A stretch of 64,000 bases of DNA. It comes from Paenibacillus abyssi (GTDB lineage Bacteria > Bacillota > Bacilli > Paenibacillales > Paenibacillaceae). The stretch lies in NCBI RefSeq assembly GCF_014640295.1, contig NZ_BMGR01000006.1:1-64000 (forward strand), in the 5' to 3' direction. Below, one piece after another: positions 27,242 through 36,084 of the stretch. A program made the position numbers and the translations under genes. Below the pieces are notes generated by a model. The model was given only the letters and a program-made list of their open reading frames with translations. It searched no databases and was not told the DNA's origin. Each line of letters starts with the position of its first letter. The stretch's first letter is position 1.

Positions 27242-28261
27242 TTATAACGATATGGTCTGTTTTTGATTTGCCGAGTTAATTCCCGCCAATACGATTTCCA
27301 GCGCTTTGTAACCGTCATCTCCTGTAACGGAATGGCCTGTGCCGTTTAATATTCCTTCAACAAAATGATCAATAATGCCTGAATTGGTTTGCCCACCCGT
27401 TTCATTCGACTGTATTTTATCCAATTCATAACATTCGCGGTGTTTATTCTGATGTTCAACGATTAACCCGAACTGCTCATCCGTGCCGATTTTCAGCGTT
27501 CCTTTTTCACAATAGATAATCGTTGAATTGTTTTCATTCGGATAGTAGGTCCAGCTTGCCGTCAATGTGCCGATTGCGCCTTTTTGTGTCTTAATGGCCA
27601 GTACGGCATGATCGTCAACATTGGTATTTTTGTGCAGTGTTCCATACATAGCGGTTATTTCGCTGACTTCATCGTTCAACAGCCACCGGATGAGATCTGC
27701 TTTATGAACGCCCAGGTCCCCTAATACACCGGCAAATGCCTCATCCTGGTTAAAAAACCAGCTCGACTTGCCATCCACGCTCCAGTTCTCCGGTCCAGAG
27801 TGGCCAAAGGTTGTTTGGAAGCTCAGCACGCGGCCCAATTTTCCTTCATCCAATATTTCTTTTGCTTTTATATGAACAGGCATAAAGCGCTGGCTGTGGC
27901 CAATCATGAGTTTTACGCCCTTTTCCGTTGCAGCGTCCACCATGCTTTTGGCCTCATCCAAATTTGTCGCCATTGGTTTCTCGCACAATACATGTTTGCC
28001 GGCTTGGATCGACTCAATTGTGATCGAAGCGTGAAGGAAGTTAGGAGCACATACCGAAACAGCTTCGATGTCCTCGCATGCCAATAACTCCTGATGCGTT
28101 TGAAACGCGTGTTTTGCGCCGAATTGCTTAGCAACCTCTTTTGCTCTCTCCAGATTAAAATCACATACTGCTACAATCTCGACATCATTTCTATTCAAGT
28201 ACTCCGGTAAATGACGTCTTTGAGCGATTGCACCGCAACCGATAACACCGACTTTAAGCAT
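27242..28261 (-). CDS. Gfo/Idh/MocA-family dehydrogenase, solitary
   Basis: A 339-residue oxidoreductase: VGVIGCGAIAQRRHLPEYL (Rossmann), CEKPMATN (E-K-P motif), GVLGDLGVHKADLIRWLL with the conserved Asp/His. Of the YcjS/YvaA-like subgroup. The ATG at 28261 has AAAAGGGG eight bases upstream; the ATG two codons earlier (28267) is nearly as good. It has its own promoter, almost identical to that of the neighbouring operon at 19873-26864, so it is best viewed as a third dehydrogenase of that regulon. Confidence 0.9.
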   Translation of the reverse strand: MLKVGVIGCGAIAQRRHLPEYLNRNDVEIVAVCDFNLERAKEVAKQFGAKHAFQTHQELLACEDIEAVSVCAPNFLHASITIESIQAGKHVLCEKPMATNLDEAKSMVDAATEKGVKLMIGHSQRFMPVHIKAKEILDEGKLGRVLSFQTTFGHSGPENWSVDGKSSWFFNQDEAFAGVLGDLGVHKADLIRWLLNDEVSEITAMYGTLHKNTNVDDHAVLAIKTQKGAIGTLTASWTYYPNENNSTIIYCEKGTLKIGTDEQFGLIVEHQNKHRECYELDKIQSNETGGQTNSGIIDHFVEGILNGTGHSVTGDDGYKALEIVLAGINSANQKQTISL

Positions 28262-28304
28262 TTTCATGTCCCCTTTTCTTTTTGTTTCGATCAATATACT
28301 TAAT

Positions 28305-28348
28305 ACTATATATATTATACTTTTAACTGTCAACGTTAAAAGTATAAT
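28305..28348 (-). promoter_or_regulatory. Promoter with perfect 14-bp operator arms for the solitary dehydrogenase
   Basis: On the minus strand TTGACA (28328-28333), 17 bases, TATAGT (28305-28310). A perfect inverted repeat, ATTATACTTTTAAC (28314-28327) and GTTAAAAGTATAAT (28335-28348), with a 7-base spacer encloses the -35 box. The core ACTTTTA-CTGTCAA-GTTAAAAGT matches the site at 27088-27112 in all but two positions. Confidence 0.8.
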
Positions 28349-28446
28349 TAATTTCTTTGTTATAAACAATCTCAACCGGAAAAAGGAGTCGAAATGTCTT
28401 TCCAACACAGCAAATCAACCTGGAAAAGAGCCATAGTGAAACGATA

Positions 28447-28483
28447 AATAGGACGAAGCAGGGTGCACCTGCTCCGTCCTATT
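28447..28483 (-). terminator. Terminator of the third carbohydrate operon
   Basis: A 16-bp stem (from 28447 and 28468-28483, one mismatch) with a short GTGCA loop and flanking A/T runs lies 28 bases after the luciferase-like remnant, ending the operon that starts near 37 kb. Confidence 0.8.
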
Positions 28484-28510
28484 TTATTTCCATCACGTTA
28501 AATACTGATC

Positions 28511-28730
28511 TTATCCGCTAGCCAGTGCAGGAAAATGGGGAACGACTTCCTCGCCCAGCTCCTGTATCACTTCTTGAACCGGGCGCCGTCCGTACTTCAG
28601 GTTGAATATAATATGATTAACGCCTGCGATCGGAAGGCTTTCGAGCAGTTGAATCAAACTGGGCAAAGGGCTTGAACTCCGGCGTAATCGAACGCCACTC
28701 TCTGACCATCTCGATCTGGTATTTTGCAAG
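28511..28730 (-). pseudogene. Luciferase-like flavin monooxygenase, C-terminal remnant with frameshift
   Basis: The last 50 codons read LIQLLESLPIAGVNHIIFNL.. KYGRRP.. ELGEEVVPHFPALASG, the typical C terminus of LLM-class flavin-dependent oxidoreductases. In a second frame, just upstream, codons from 28730 read KYQIEMVREWRSITPEFKPF then AQFD, also coherent family sequence. The two frames join at about 28650-28665, so a frameshift is present, and the N-terminal about 200 residues are absent. It is the decayed last gene of the operon behind iolB. Confidence 0.7.
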
Positions 28731-28762
28731 TCACGGATTTGCTCTTATTCGGCCGATACTTG

Positions 28763-29566
28763 TTATTCTAAAGAATGAATCCATTTATGATCCGGATCGT
28801 CGTGAGGCCTCAGGGTCCTGCCGGACTCCCCAGCCATGAACCATAAATAGTACACCTGATAGCCTCCTGCGGCACTTACCGGATGATAACCCTTGTCAAT
28901 GGCAAAACTATCGCCATGACGGATAATATAGGCGTCATCAATAGAGCCGTCTTTCGTGTAATGCAGCTGCACACCGAACCCTTGCTTCGGATTCACTTGA
29001 TAGTAATAGATTTCTTCAAGATTCGGTTCCTCAGGATAATGTTCTCCATCATGTTTATGTGGCGGGTAACTGGACCAATGTCCGGGGTCGTTATACGTTT
29101 CCCCAAGAATCATCCGCTGCACCTTTCCGTCCGCTTTATCTGCAATAATATCATGAACTTCCCGCTTCCACTGGCGTTTACCGCGTTGGTGGACAACGAT
29201 CTCCTCCGGTCTTACGACAAAAGGTGAACATTTCTGCTCGGCTCTCACTTTGCATACAGCAATCTCCACATCGGTCTCCGCCTGTACGGAATAACCGGAA
29301 TGACAAGGAATATAAACGGCTGTGGCTTTACCGTCAAACACACTGCTTCTTCCACCCAATCCCGTCCAAGTCTGCCCTTCACAAGTTATTGCAGCCGTTC
29401 CTGTTAAGAGTACCAGCGCTGTCTCGAATCCATCGGTTTGACCAGTATACGATTCGCCTTTTACCAATGCGAGCTTGCCAAAAGCTAAATAATCCAATAA
29501 CGGGCTATCCTTTTGAAATATCTCTTGATACCCATTTATGTTTTTCGCTTTATTGTAACGTTGCAC
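28763..29566 (-). CDS. iolB: 5-deoxy-glucuronate isomerase (IolB family)
   Basis: A 267-residue bicupin enzyme of the KduI/IolB family. Family motifs: SSYPPHKHDGEHYPEE (metal-binding histidines), EEIYYYQVNPKQGFG and the C-terminal QVYYLWFMAGE. IolB converts 5-deoxy-D-glucuronate to 5-dehydro-2-deoxy-D-gluconate in myo-inositol breakdown. GTG start with GGAGGAGGAG ten bases upstream, 21 bases after the iron alcohol dehydrogenase stop. None of iolC, iolD, iolE or iolJ is visible beside it, so either they are elsewhere on the genome or this copy acts on a related uronate. Confidence 0.85.
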   Translation of the reverse strand: MQRYNKAKNINGYQEIFQKDSPLLDYLAFGKLALVKGESYTGQTDGFETALVLLTGTAAITCEGQTWTGLGGRSSVFDGKATAVYIPCHSGYSVQAETDVEIAVCKVRAEQKCSPFVVRPEEIVVHQRGKRQWKREVHDIIADKADGKVQRMILGETYNDPGHWSSYPPHKHDGEHYPEEPNLEEIYYYQVNPKQGFGVQLHYTKDGSIDDAYIIRHGDSFAIDKGYHPVSAAGGYQVYYLWFMAGESGRTLRPHDDPDHKWIHSLE

Positions 29567-29587
29567 GCTGCGGTTTCTCCTCCTCCG

Positions 29588-30763
29588 TTACTCTGCGTTA
29601 TTGGCTTGATGGAAAAGATCAAGAAGATCCTGATAGCTTGTTCTCCTCGGGTTGGTCTGGCTGTTCATGTCCTTGGATGCATCCTCAGCCAGCCTGCTCC
29701 AATCGCTGTCCTTAATATTGAATGTTCGCAAAGAAGGAATATTAGTATCCTTCACCAACCGCTCTACAGCAGCGACCGCTTTCTCTGCCGCTTCCATCGG
29801 TGACAATCCCTCGATGTTTTCTCCCATCGCTACCGCGATATCCGCGAACCGTCCCGGACAAGCAATGAGATTGAATCTCATTACAAAGGGCAGCAAGATT
29901 GCATTCGCAACACCGTGCGGAATATCATAATGCCCGCCAAGCGGATGTGCGAGCGCATGTGCGTTCCCTAGCCCAACCTGTGGGAAACCGACGCCGGCTA
30001 ACGTGCTTCCCAGCATCACATTTTTCCTTGCTTCGTAATTTCCGCCCCGGGCATAAGCTTCCCGAAGATTGTGCCCTATTAAGCGCACAGCTTCAAGATT
30101 TAAGATATCGGCCATCGGATTGGCTCCGTTCAGAGCATCTCTTGTCGTATAGGCTTCAATCGCATGGGTCAATGCATCGATTCCTGTCGCTGCCGTAATG
30201 GCAGGAGGGAGTCCGAGTGTCATCATCGGATCCACCAAAGCGACGGCCGGGGCCATCAAAGGGCTCCCGATACTTGATTTCCAATGCTTCTTCTCATCGG
30301 TGATAACAGCCCACTGCGTTACCTCACTGCCGGTACCCGAAGTTGTCGGAATCGTAATGACGGACGGACCTTTCTTGGTGAACGTTTTGCCGCCGATATC
30401 ATATTCATTGATGTCGCCGTCGTTGACGGTCATCATACTAATAGTTTTGCAAGCATCCATCGCACTGCCCCCGCCGACCGCAACAAACGAATCGCAGCCG
30501 TTGGAACGGAAAATTTCCACCCCTTTTACAACGACGGCAGAAGGAGGATTCGGCGGCACCTCGTCATAAACAATGTATTCAATTCCGCTGGCGGTAAGGG
30601 ATTCTTCGATATGCTTCAACAGTCCTGCGTTAATAATTCCTTTGTCGGTAACGATCATAGTCTTTTTGTATCCCAGTGCAGTCAACTCCTCACCAACCTG
30701 CCCGGATGCGTTTTTGCCGAATACGATTTTAGTGGCGCACAGAAATTTGAATATATCGCTCAT
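29588..30763 (-). CDS. Iron-containing alcohol dehydrogenase
   Basis: A 391-residue group III alcohol dehydrogenase. Motifs: AVGGGSAMDACK (NAD), IPTTSGTGSEVTQWAVI, GIDALTHAIEAY and NAHALAHPLGGHYDIPHG carrying the metal-binding histidines. Relatives reduce or oxidise short aldehydes, lactaldehyde or 1,3-propanediol. AAGGAG is 9 bases before the ATG. Sits between an aldehyde dehydrogenase and iolB, consistent with disposal of an aldehyde released during breakdown of the imported sugar. Confidence 0.92.
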   Translation of the reverse strand: MSDIFKFLCATKIVFGKNASGQVGEELTALGYKKTMIVTDKGIINAGLLKHIEESLTASGIEYIVYDEVPPNPPSAVVVKGVEIFRSNGCDSFVAVGGGSAMDACKTISMMTVNDGDINEYDIGGKTFTKKGPSVITIPTTSGTGSEVTQWAVITDEKKHWKSSIGSPLMAPAVALVDPMMTLGLPPAITAATGIDALTHAIEAYTTRDALNGANPMADILNLEAVRLIGHNLREAYARGGNYEARKNVMLGSTLAGVGFPQVGLGNAHALAHPLGGHYDIPHGVANAILLPFVMRFNLIACPGRFADIAVAMGENIEGLSPMEAAEKAVAAVERLVKDTNIPSLRTFNIKDSDWSRLAEDASKDMNSQTNPRRTSYQDLLDLFHQANNAE

Positions 30764-30816
30764 GAGTTCATTCTCCTTTTAAAATAATAGTTAAAATAAA
30801 TCCGATTGATCAATCA

Positions 30817-32289
30817 TTACCACTTATAAAAGTTGTTTCTTTCCCCGACATGAATTTGAATCGCCTTTACTTCGGAGAAGGCATCCAAGCCAAGCGTTCC
30901 AAGCTCTTTGCCGTAACCGCTGTCTTTGAATCCGCCGAACGGCAATTCGGAATGCGCCTCCATGTAATGGTTAATCCAGAACGTGCCGGCTTTTACTTTC
31001 TGGGCAGCGCGCAGCGCTTTATCAATGTCCTTGGTCCAGACTGCCCCCGCCAGCCCAAAGCAGGTGTCGTTAGCGATCGAAATTGCTTCATCGAAATCTT
31101 TAAATCGGATAACCGACAGCACAGGGCCAAAGATTTCCTCCTTGGCAATTGTCATCTCCGGTGTCACATCGCCAAAAATTGTCGGCTCAACGAAAAATCC
31201 GCGATCATATTCCCCGCCCGTCAGACGCCTGCCTCCGGTTAACAGTTTTGCCCCTTCCGAGATCCCCTTCTCGATATAGCTCATCACTGTGTTCATGTGA
31301 GATTCAGCAATGAGGGCACCCATCTCCGTATCGCTGCTCAGCGGATTGCCGACCTTGATCCGTTTCGCCCGGGCTACCAGCCGTTCGAGGAACTCATCAT
31401 AGATCTCATCCTGCACGATTAAGCGGGAACCTGACGTACATACTTCCCCCTGATTGAAAAAGCTGCCGAACAGCGCGCCATCAAGCGCATCATCCAGATT
31501 TGCATCGGCAAACACAATATTCGGCGATTTCCCCCCAAGCTCCATCCCCAGCTTCTTCAACGTATCCGCAGATAACCGAACTAGATCTTTCCCTGTCTCT
31601 GTCGAACCCGTGAAGGCGATCTTATCGACCTGCGGATTGGTTGCAAGTTCCTTCCCTAATAACTCGCCAGACCCGGTGATGACATTGACGACACCTTTCG
31701 GGAATCCCGCTTCAACGAATAGTTTGGCAAATTCCAAGGTCGAAGCAGGCGTATAGCTTGCAGGTTTAACAATGACCGTGCAGCCGGCTGCCAGCGCAGC
31801 GGGCAGCTTCTGCATCATCGTTCCGAGCGGGAAGTTCCACGGTGTGATAATGGCTACAACCCCAACTGGAAATCGTACGGTCATACCCAGCATATCCTTT
31901 TGGATTTGCGTGGTGGTCTGCCCGTAGATCGCTCTGCATAATCCCGCATAATAATGCGTAATATTTGCGGCAGCGCCCACCTCGCCCTTTGCTTCAGACA
32001 ATGGTTTGCCCATCTCCCGGCTAAGCAGCTCCGCGATTTCATCTGTTCTCTCTACGATAAGCTGATAAACGCGGTACAGCAGATCGGAGCGTTCCTTACC
32101 GGATAATCTTGACCATTGGCCATGATCAAATGCTTCGCGCGCTGCCGCAATCGCCAACCGTGCATCCTCGATGCTTGCTTTTGCAAACTCCGCTACTGCT
32201 TCGCCATTGGCAGGGTTTCTTCTTTCAAAAGTCTTGCCATCGCTGGAAGGGCGCCATTCGTTATTAATAAGGAGCTGATAGTTTTTCAT
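30817..32289 (-). CDS. NAD(P)-dependent aldehyde dehydrogenase
   Basis: A 490-residue enzyme of the ALDH superfamily. Motifs: TPWNFPLGTM, FTGSTETGKDLV, ELGGKSPNIVF with the general-base glutamate, and FFNQGEVCTSGSRL with the catalytic cysteine; EEIFGPVLSVIRF and the C-terminal PFGGFKDSGYGKELG also present. Broad betaine-aldehyde/lactaldehyde-like class; substrate unknown. GAGGTGAATC before the ATG. Follows the sugar receptor gene by 24 bases in the same operon. Confidence 0.93.
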   Translation of the reverse strand: MKNYQLLINNEWRPSSDGKTFERRNPANGEAVAEFAKASIEDARLAIAAAREAFDHGQWSRLSGKERSDLLYRVYQLIVERTDEIAELLSREMGKPLSEAKGEVGAAANITHYYAGLCRAIYGQTTTQIQKDMLGMTVRFPVGVVAIITPWNFPLGTMMQKLPAALAAGCTVIVKPASYTPASTLEFAKLFVEAGFPKGVVNVITGSGELLGKELATNPQVDKIAFTGSTETGKDLVRLSADTLKKLGMELGGKSPNIVFADANLDDALDGALFGSFFNQGEVCTSGSRLIVQDEIYDEFLERLVARAKRIKVGNPLSSDTEMGALIAESHMNTVMSYIEKGISEGAKLLTGGRRLTGGEYDRGFFVEPTIFGDVTPEMTIAKEEIFGPVLSVIRFKDFDEAISIANDTCFGLAGAVWTKDIDKALRAAQKVKAGTFWINHYMEAHSELPFGGFKDSGYGKELGTLGLDAFSEVKAIQIHVGERNNFYKW

Positions 32290-32313
32290 GATTCACCTCT
32301 GCATTAGCATTTT

Positions 32314-33402
32314 TTAATACGGAGAATTTGGATCGTACATTTCTTTGGCATTCTCTTTGTTGATAATCGGGTTAGCGATGTAATGGGTAGCCGGAACCTG
32401 CTGTCCTTTGGCAACCTGAATCGCTATTTTCACTGCATCCGCACCTTGTACCCTCGGGTCATTACTAACCGTAACAATAAGTCCAGATTCCGGTTCCTCA
32501 GCAATTCTGCGAATCGCTTCCTTCGTACCGTCGATCGATCCAATCAGAACCTCTCCATTCAAACCGGTATTATTCAATGCGGTAAAGATACCCGGCAGCA
32601 TCACATCACTCATGCAGAATACAACCTGCAGATCTGGATGAGCAGTCCCAATATCCTGCATGACCGGCAGCGCTTTGTCCGGCACCCACTCTCCAAAGCG
32701 TTCAGCAACCAATTCCAGATTGGATTTGCCGTACTTCTCCAGCATAAAATCCGTCCATCCGGCAATCATTCCGTTGCGCCGGTATTGAGAAACCAATTCT
32801 TTCGGATATCCACTGATCATTGCGGCTTTAATAATCGTATCGCCGTACTTTTCGGAAGCGGCTTCAGCAAGCTCCCATCCTGTTTTATAACCTGTATCTC
32901 TCGGATCATCGGATACAAACGATACAGCTTCCGCTTTTGGATCGATGTTGCTGTTTACCACGACCAATGGAATATTGTTCTGCTTCAATTTATTTGTAGC
33001 CGGAATAACGCCGGAAGGGTCCTGCGGATTCATAATAACCGCATTTACACCCTGCGCGATCAAATCCTCCACACCGGATACTTGCTTCGCCACATCCCCT
33101 TGCGCATCCAGAACGACAAGCTTGACACCTTGTTTCTCCGCTTCTTCTTCGGCTCCCCGAATCAGGTTCGTGTACCAGTCGCTGCCTGCGACACGCCGCT
33201 GAGAAAAGCCGATCGTGATATCCTTGTTGTCCGCCGTTGCCGCGGGATCATTAGATACGGTATTGGTCTGCTGGTTTCCTGTATCCCCCTGATTGGCGTT
33301 TGGTCCCGGATCATTCGCCGTCGTACAACCGGCAAGTAATATAAAAGTGGCCAGCACGACTAACGAAAGCGCCTTCATTTTTCCTGTTCTGCCCTTTACC
33401 AT
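32314..33402 (-). CDS. Sugar-binding lipoprotein of the third importer (RbsB type)
   Basis: A 362-residue receptor with a signal ending in L-A-G-C, lipidated Cys26. The mature domain shows IGFSQRRVAGSDWYTNLIRGAEEEA at the N-terminal lobe, VVNSNIDP and EVLIGSIDGTKEAIRRI, typical of CUT2 receptors. AGAGGTGGATCTA precedes the ATG at 33402; an earlier frame start at 33435 lacks a site. The 140-base gap to the permease gene upstream (33403-33542) holds no gene or clear hairpin; a stronger ribosome site here fits the usual need for excess receptor. Confidence 0.9.
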   Translation of the reverse strand: MVKGRTGKMKALSLVVLATFILLAGCTTANDPGPNANQGDTGNQQTNTVSNDPAATADNKDITIGFSQRRVAGSDWYTNLIRGAEEEAEKQGVKLVVLDAQGDVAKQVSGVEDLIAQGVNAVIMNPQDPSGVIPATNKLKQNNIPLVVVNSNIDPKAEAVSFVSDDPRDTGYKTGWELAEAASEKYGDTIIKAAMISGYPKELVSQYRRNGMIAGWTDFMLEKYGKSNLELVAERFGEWVPDKALPVMQDIGTAHPDLQVVFCMSDVMLPGIFTALNNTGLNGEVLIGSIDGTKEAIRRIAEEPESGLIVTVSNDPRVQGADAVKIAIQVAKGQQVPATHYIANPIINKENAKEMYDPNSPY

Positions 33403-33542
33403 TAGATCCACCTCTTTCATAATGTACACATTCATCTATATAAACTGCATCACGCTCTTTGCCGATGTGTTTTTTATGTTTGCAGCACTGAAAGGACGAT
33501 AAGCGAGTTATTGTATAGGACGAAAAGGGGAGTCTTACCTTG

Positions 33543-34535
33543 TTAAGCTTTTTTTCTTGCTCCCATTGTCGTTAACAGAACAGCGATCAGAATGATCAAG
33601 CCTTGGATAACCATCTGCGGATAGGAGGCAACCCCCATCAGATTCAAAATATTGCGGATAATACCGATCAAAAAGGCGCCAAGCACCGCATTCAGAGCAA
33701 AACCTCTGCCGCCCATCAATGAAGCTCCCCCGACCACAACTGCCGCAATGGCATCGAGCTCGTAGCCTTGGCCGTACAAAGCGCTGCCCGTGCTGAGACG
33801 AGCCGTTGTCATCAGTCCTCCCAGACCGGCCATCGCTCCGCTGACCGCGTAAGCAATGATGATATCACGGTTGATCGGCGCACCGGCCAGCCGTGCAGCC
33901 TCCAGATTTCCGCCAACTGCATAAAGGCGTCTGCCGAATGTCGTTTGCCGCAGAATAAAAATAAAGATAAGAAGGGCGATAAACATAATGATGACGGGCG
34001 TATAGATGCCGCCAATGACGGTCTTCCCGGCTAAAATAGACAAGAAAGTTTTGTCTTCGATGGTAACAAGCGATCCCACCTGAAAAATATAAGCCAATCC
34101 CCGATAAATCGTTAGCGTCGCCAGTGTGACGACAAATGGGGTTATTTTCCCATAGGCCACCGCAGCCCCGTTGCCGGCCCCTGCAACCGCCATAAGCAGC
34201 ATCACCAAAATAATCGTTAAGATCGGATCGAGTCCCATTCCAAGAAAAGAAGCGGACAGCACGCTTGCAACAGCAACGATCGAACCGACCGAAAGATCGA
34301 TCCCGCCAGTGATAACGACCATTAATTGCCCTAATGCCAGAATGGAAATGACCGAATTTTGCAGCAGTACATTGGTTAGGTTGTTGAATGTGAGGAATTT
34401 ATCCGATAGAAAGGAACAAACCACAATGAGCAAGCAAAGAAAAATGAACAGATAGTTTTTCAGCAGCAATTTTAGAATCTCGTAATTGGGGTTTGCGCCC
34501 TGAACAGCTGTTAAAGTCGTTTGTTTTTGTGCCAA
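33543..34535 (-). CDS. Sugar ABC transporter permease (RbsC/CUT2 type)
   Basis: A 330-residue permease with eight to ten hydrophobic segments and the family blocks VVITGGIDLSVGSIVAVAS, AVGGNLEAARLAGAPINR and AVVVGGASLMGGRG. TTG start at 34535 with AAAGGAG nine bases upstream; protein begins MAQKQTTL. Fifteen bases separate it from the ATPase stop. Membrane channel for the ligand of the receptor at 32314-33402. Confidence 0.93.
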   Translation of the reverse strand: MAQKQTTLTAVQGANPNYEILKLLLKNYLFIFLCLLIVVCSFLSDKFLTFNNLTNVLLQNSVISILALGQLMVVITGGIDLSVGSIVAVASVLSASFLGMGLDPILTIILVMLLMAVAGAGNGAAVAYGKITPFVVTLATLTIYRGLAYIFQVGSLVTIEDKTFLSILAGKTVIGGIYTPVIIMFIALLIFIFILRQTTFGRRLYAVGGNLEAARLAGAPINRDIIIAYAVSGAMAGLGGLMTTARLSTGSALYGQGYELDAIAAVVVGGASLMGGRGFALNAVLGAFLIGIIRNILNLMGVASYPQMVIQGLIILIAVLLTTMGARKKA

Positions 34536-34549
34536 AACGGTTCACTCCT

Positions 34550-36034
34550 TTATAACATGTGTTGAATGACATTTTCTTCGGAGGCCTCAGCATGCGGTAT
34601 CTCTAAAACCATCTTTCCTCTGGCCATAATCAAGATCCGGTCGCACATCAGAACTTCCGGAAGCTCGGAAGAGATGACAATGACAGAACCGCCCTCTTTT
34701 ACAAATTGATTAATCAACTGATAGATTTCGGATTTCGCTCCGACGTCGATCCCTCTTGTAGGCTCGTCAAATATTAATATTTTCGCTTTGTTATACAACC
34801 AGCGCGCAATGATCAGCTTCTGCTGATTGCCTCCGCTTAATGTTCGCGTCTCCTGCGATAGGCCGCTCACTTTAACTTGCAGCTTCTGCACCAGAAGATT
34901 TCCGTCTTCCCGTTCCTGCCTCTTCTTCATGACGCCCATCGTTGAAAACTTATCCAGACCTGCTATCGTCATATTTTCCAATGCAGACATTCCTAGCACT
35001 AATCCTTGCTGTTTCCTATCTTCCGGGAGCAGCGCAATCCCCCGTTGAATGGCATCCCGCGGGTTCTTAAGCTTTAACGGCTTGCCATGCAATTCAACCT
35101 TGCCTGTAAATGAATCCGCTCCGAATATCGCTCTGGCGAGTTCGGTCCGGCCGCTTCCAACTAGACCGGCGAGCCCTAATACCTCTCCTTCATATAGATC
35201 AAAATTAATATTGTCGAGCAGCTTGGAAGTGCATAATTCGCGAACCGACAGCACCTTTTTCTTGTAATCCGTGACGGTTCCCAGCCGCATTTTCAATACT
35301 TCACGGCCGACCATTAGCTTCACTAGATCATCTCTTGTCAGCCCTTTAATGTCTCTTGTCGTCACAAGCTGCCCGTCTTTGAGCACCGTCACCCGATCCG
35401 AAATTCGAGACACCTCAGGAAGACGATGTGAAATGTAAACGATTCCAAGATTCTCGCTCCTTAATTTGTTGACCAATTCAATTAATCGTTCCACGTCCTG
35501 ATTGGCCAGCGGTGCCGTCGGTTCATCCAAGATCACCACCTTCGCCTTGCGGTGAAGCGCTTTCGCAATTTCGACGACCTGCTGCTTCGCTATGCCTAAT
35601 GTACCTGCAGGCTGATCTACGTTAATATCAAAGCCCATTTCATTCAGTACATTCTGGGCCTCACGTTTCATCTTTTTCCAATGCACAATTCCCGGCAGCC
35701 GCTGAGGATAATCGCCCAGAAAGATGTTCTCCGCTACGGTTAACTCAGGCACCAAGCTTAATTCCTGGTGAATAATCGCAATGCCAAGCCGCTGAGCGAT
35801 ATCCGGGCGGTTGATCTGGACCGCTGTGCCCTCAAACAGAATCTCACCCTCATCCGGGGTGTAGATGCCGGAAAGTATTTTCATCATTGTTGACTTGCCG
35901 GCACCATTTTCTCCGCATAACGCATGAATTTCTCCTGCACGAATATTAAAATCGATCTGATGTAAGGCTCTGACACCTGGAAATGTTTTTCCAATTCCTC
36001 GCATTTCCAATAGCACTGATGAGTTGCTGCTCAT
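34550..36034 (-). CDS. Sugar ABC transporter ATP-binding protein (RbsA type, two ABC domains)
   Basis: A 494-residue tandem ATPase. Walker A CGENGAGKST near residue 45, Walker B VVILDEPTAPLA, second-domain signature LSGGNQQKLIIARWLYN and Walker B LIFDEPTRGID. The ATG at 36034 has GAGGAGG before it. It follows the LacI regulator gene by about 50 bases and is probably in the same transcript. Confidence 0.94.
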   Translation of the reverse strand: MSSNSSVLLEMRGIGKTFPGVRALHQIDFNIRAGEIHALCGENGAGKSTMMKILSGIYTPDEGEILFEGTAVQINRPDIAQRLGIAIIHQELSLVPELTVAENIFLGDYPQRLPGIVHWKKMKREAQNVLNEMGFDINVDQPAGTLGIAKQQVVEIAKALHRKAKVVILDEPTAPLANQDVERLIELVNKLRSENLGIVYISHRLPEVSRISDRVTVLKDGQLVTTRDIKGLTRDDLVKLMVGREVLKMRLGTVTDYKKKVLSVRELCTSKLLDNINFDLYEGEVLGLAGLVGSGRTELARAIFGADSFTGKVELHGKPLKLKNPRDAIQRGIALLPEDRKQQGLVLGMSALENMTIAGLDKFSTMGVMKKRQEREDGNLLVQKLQVKVSGLSQETRTLSGGNQQKLIIARWLYNKAKILIFDEPTRGIDVGAKSEIYQLINQFVKEGGSVIVISSELPEVLMCDRILIMARGKMVLEIPHAEASEENVIQHML

Positions 36035-36084
36035 ATTCACCCTCCTCAAGACAGAACTTACTTGCAACCATTGCAGCAGAAAAG

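Noticed and set aside
32383-33339. 318-codon plus-strand frame opposite the sugar receptor gene
   Set aside because: Antisense of a lipoprotein with firm motifs; no independent evidence.
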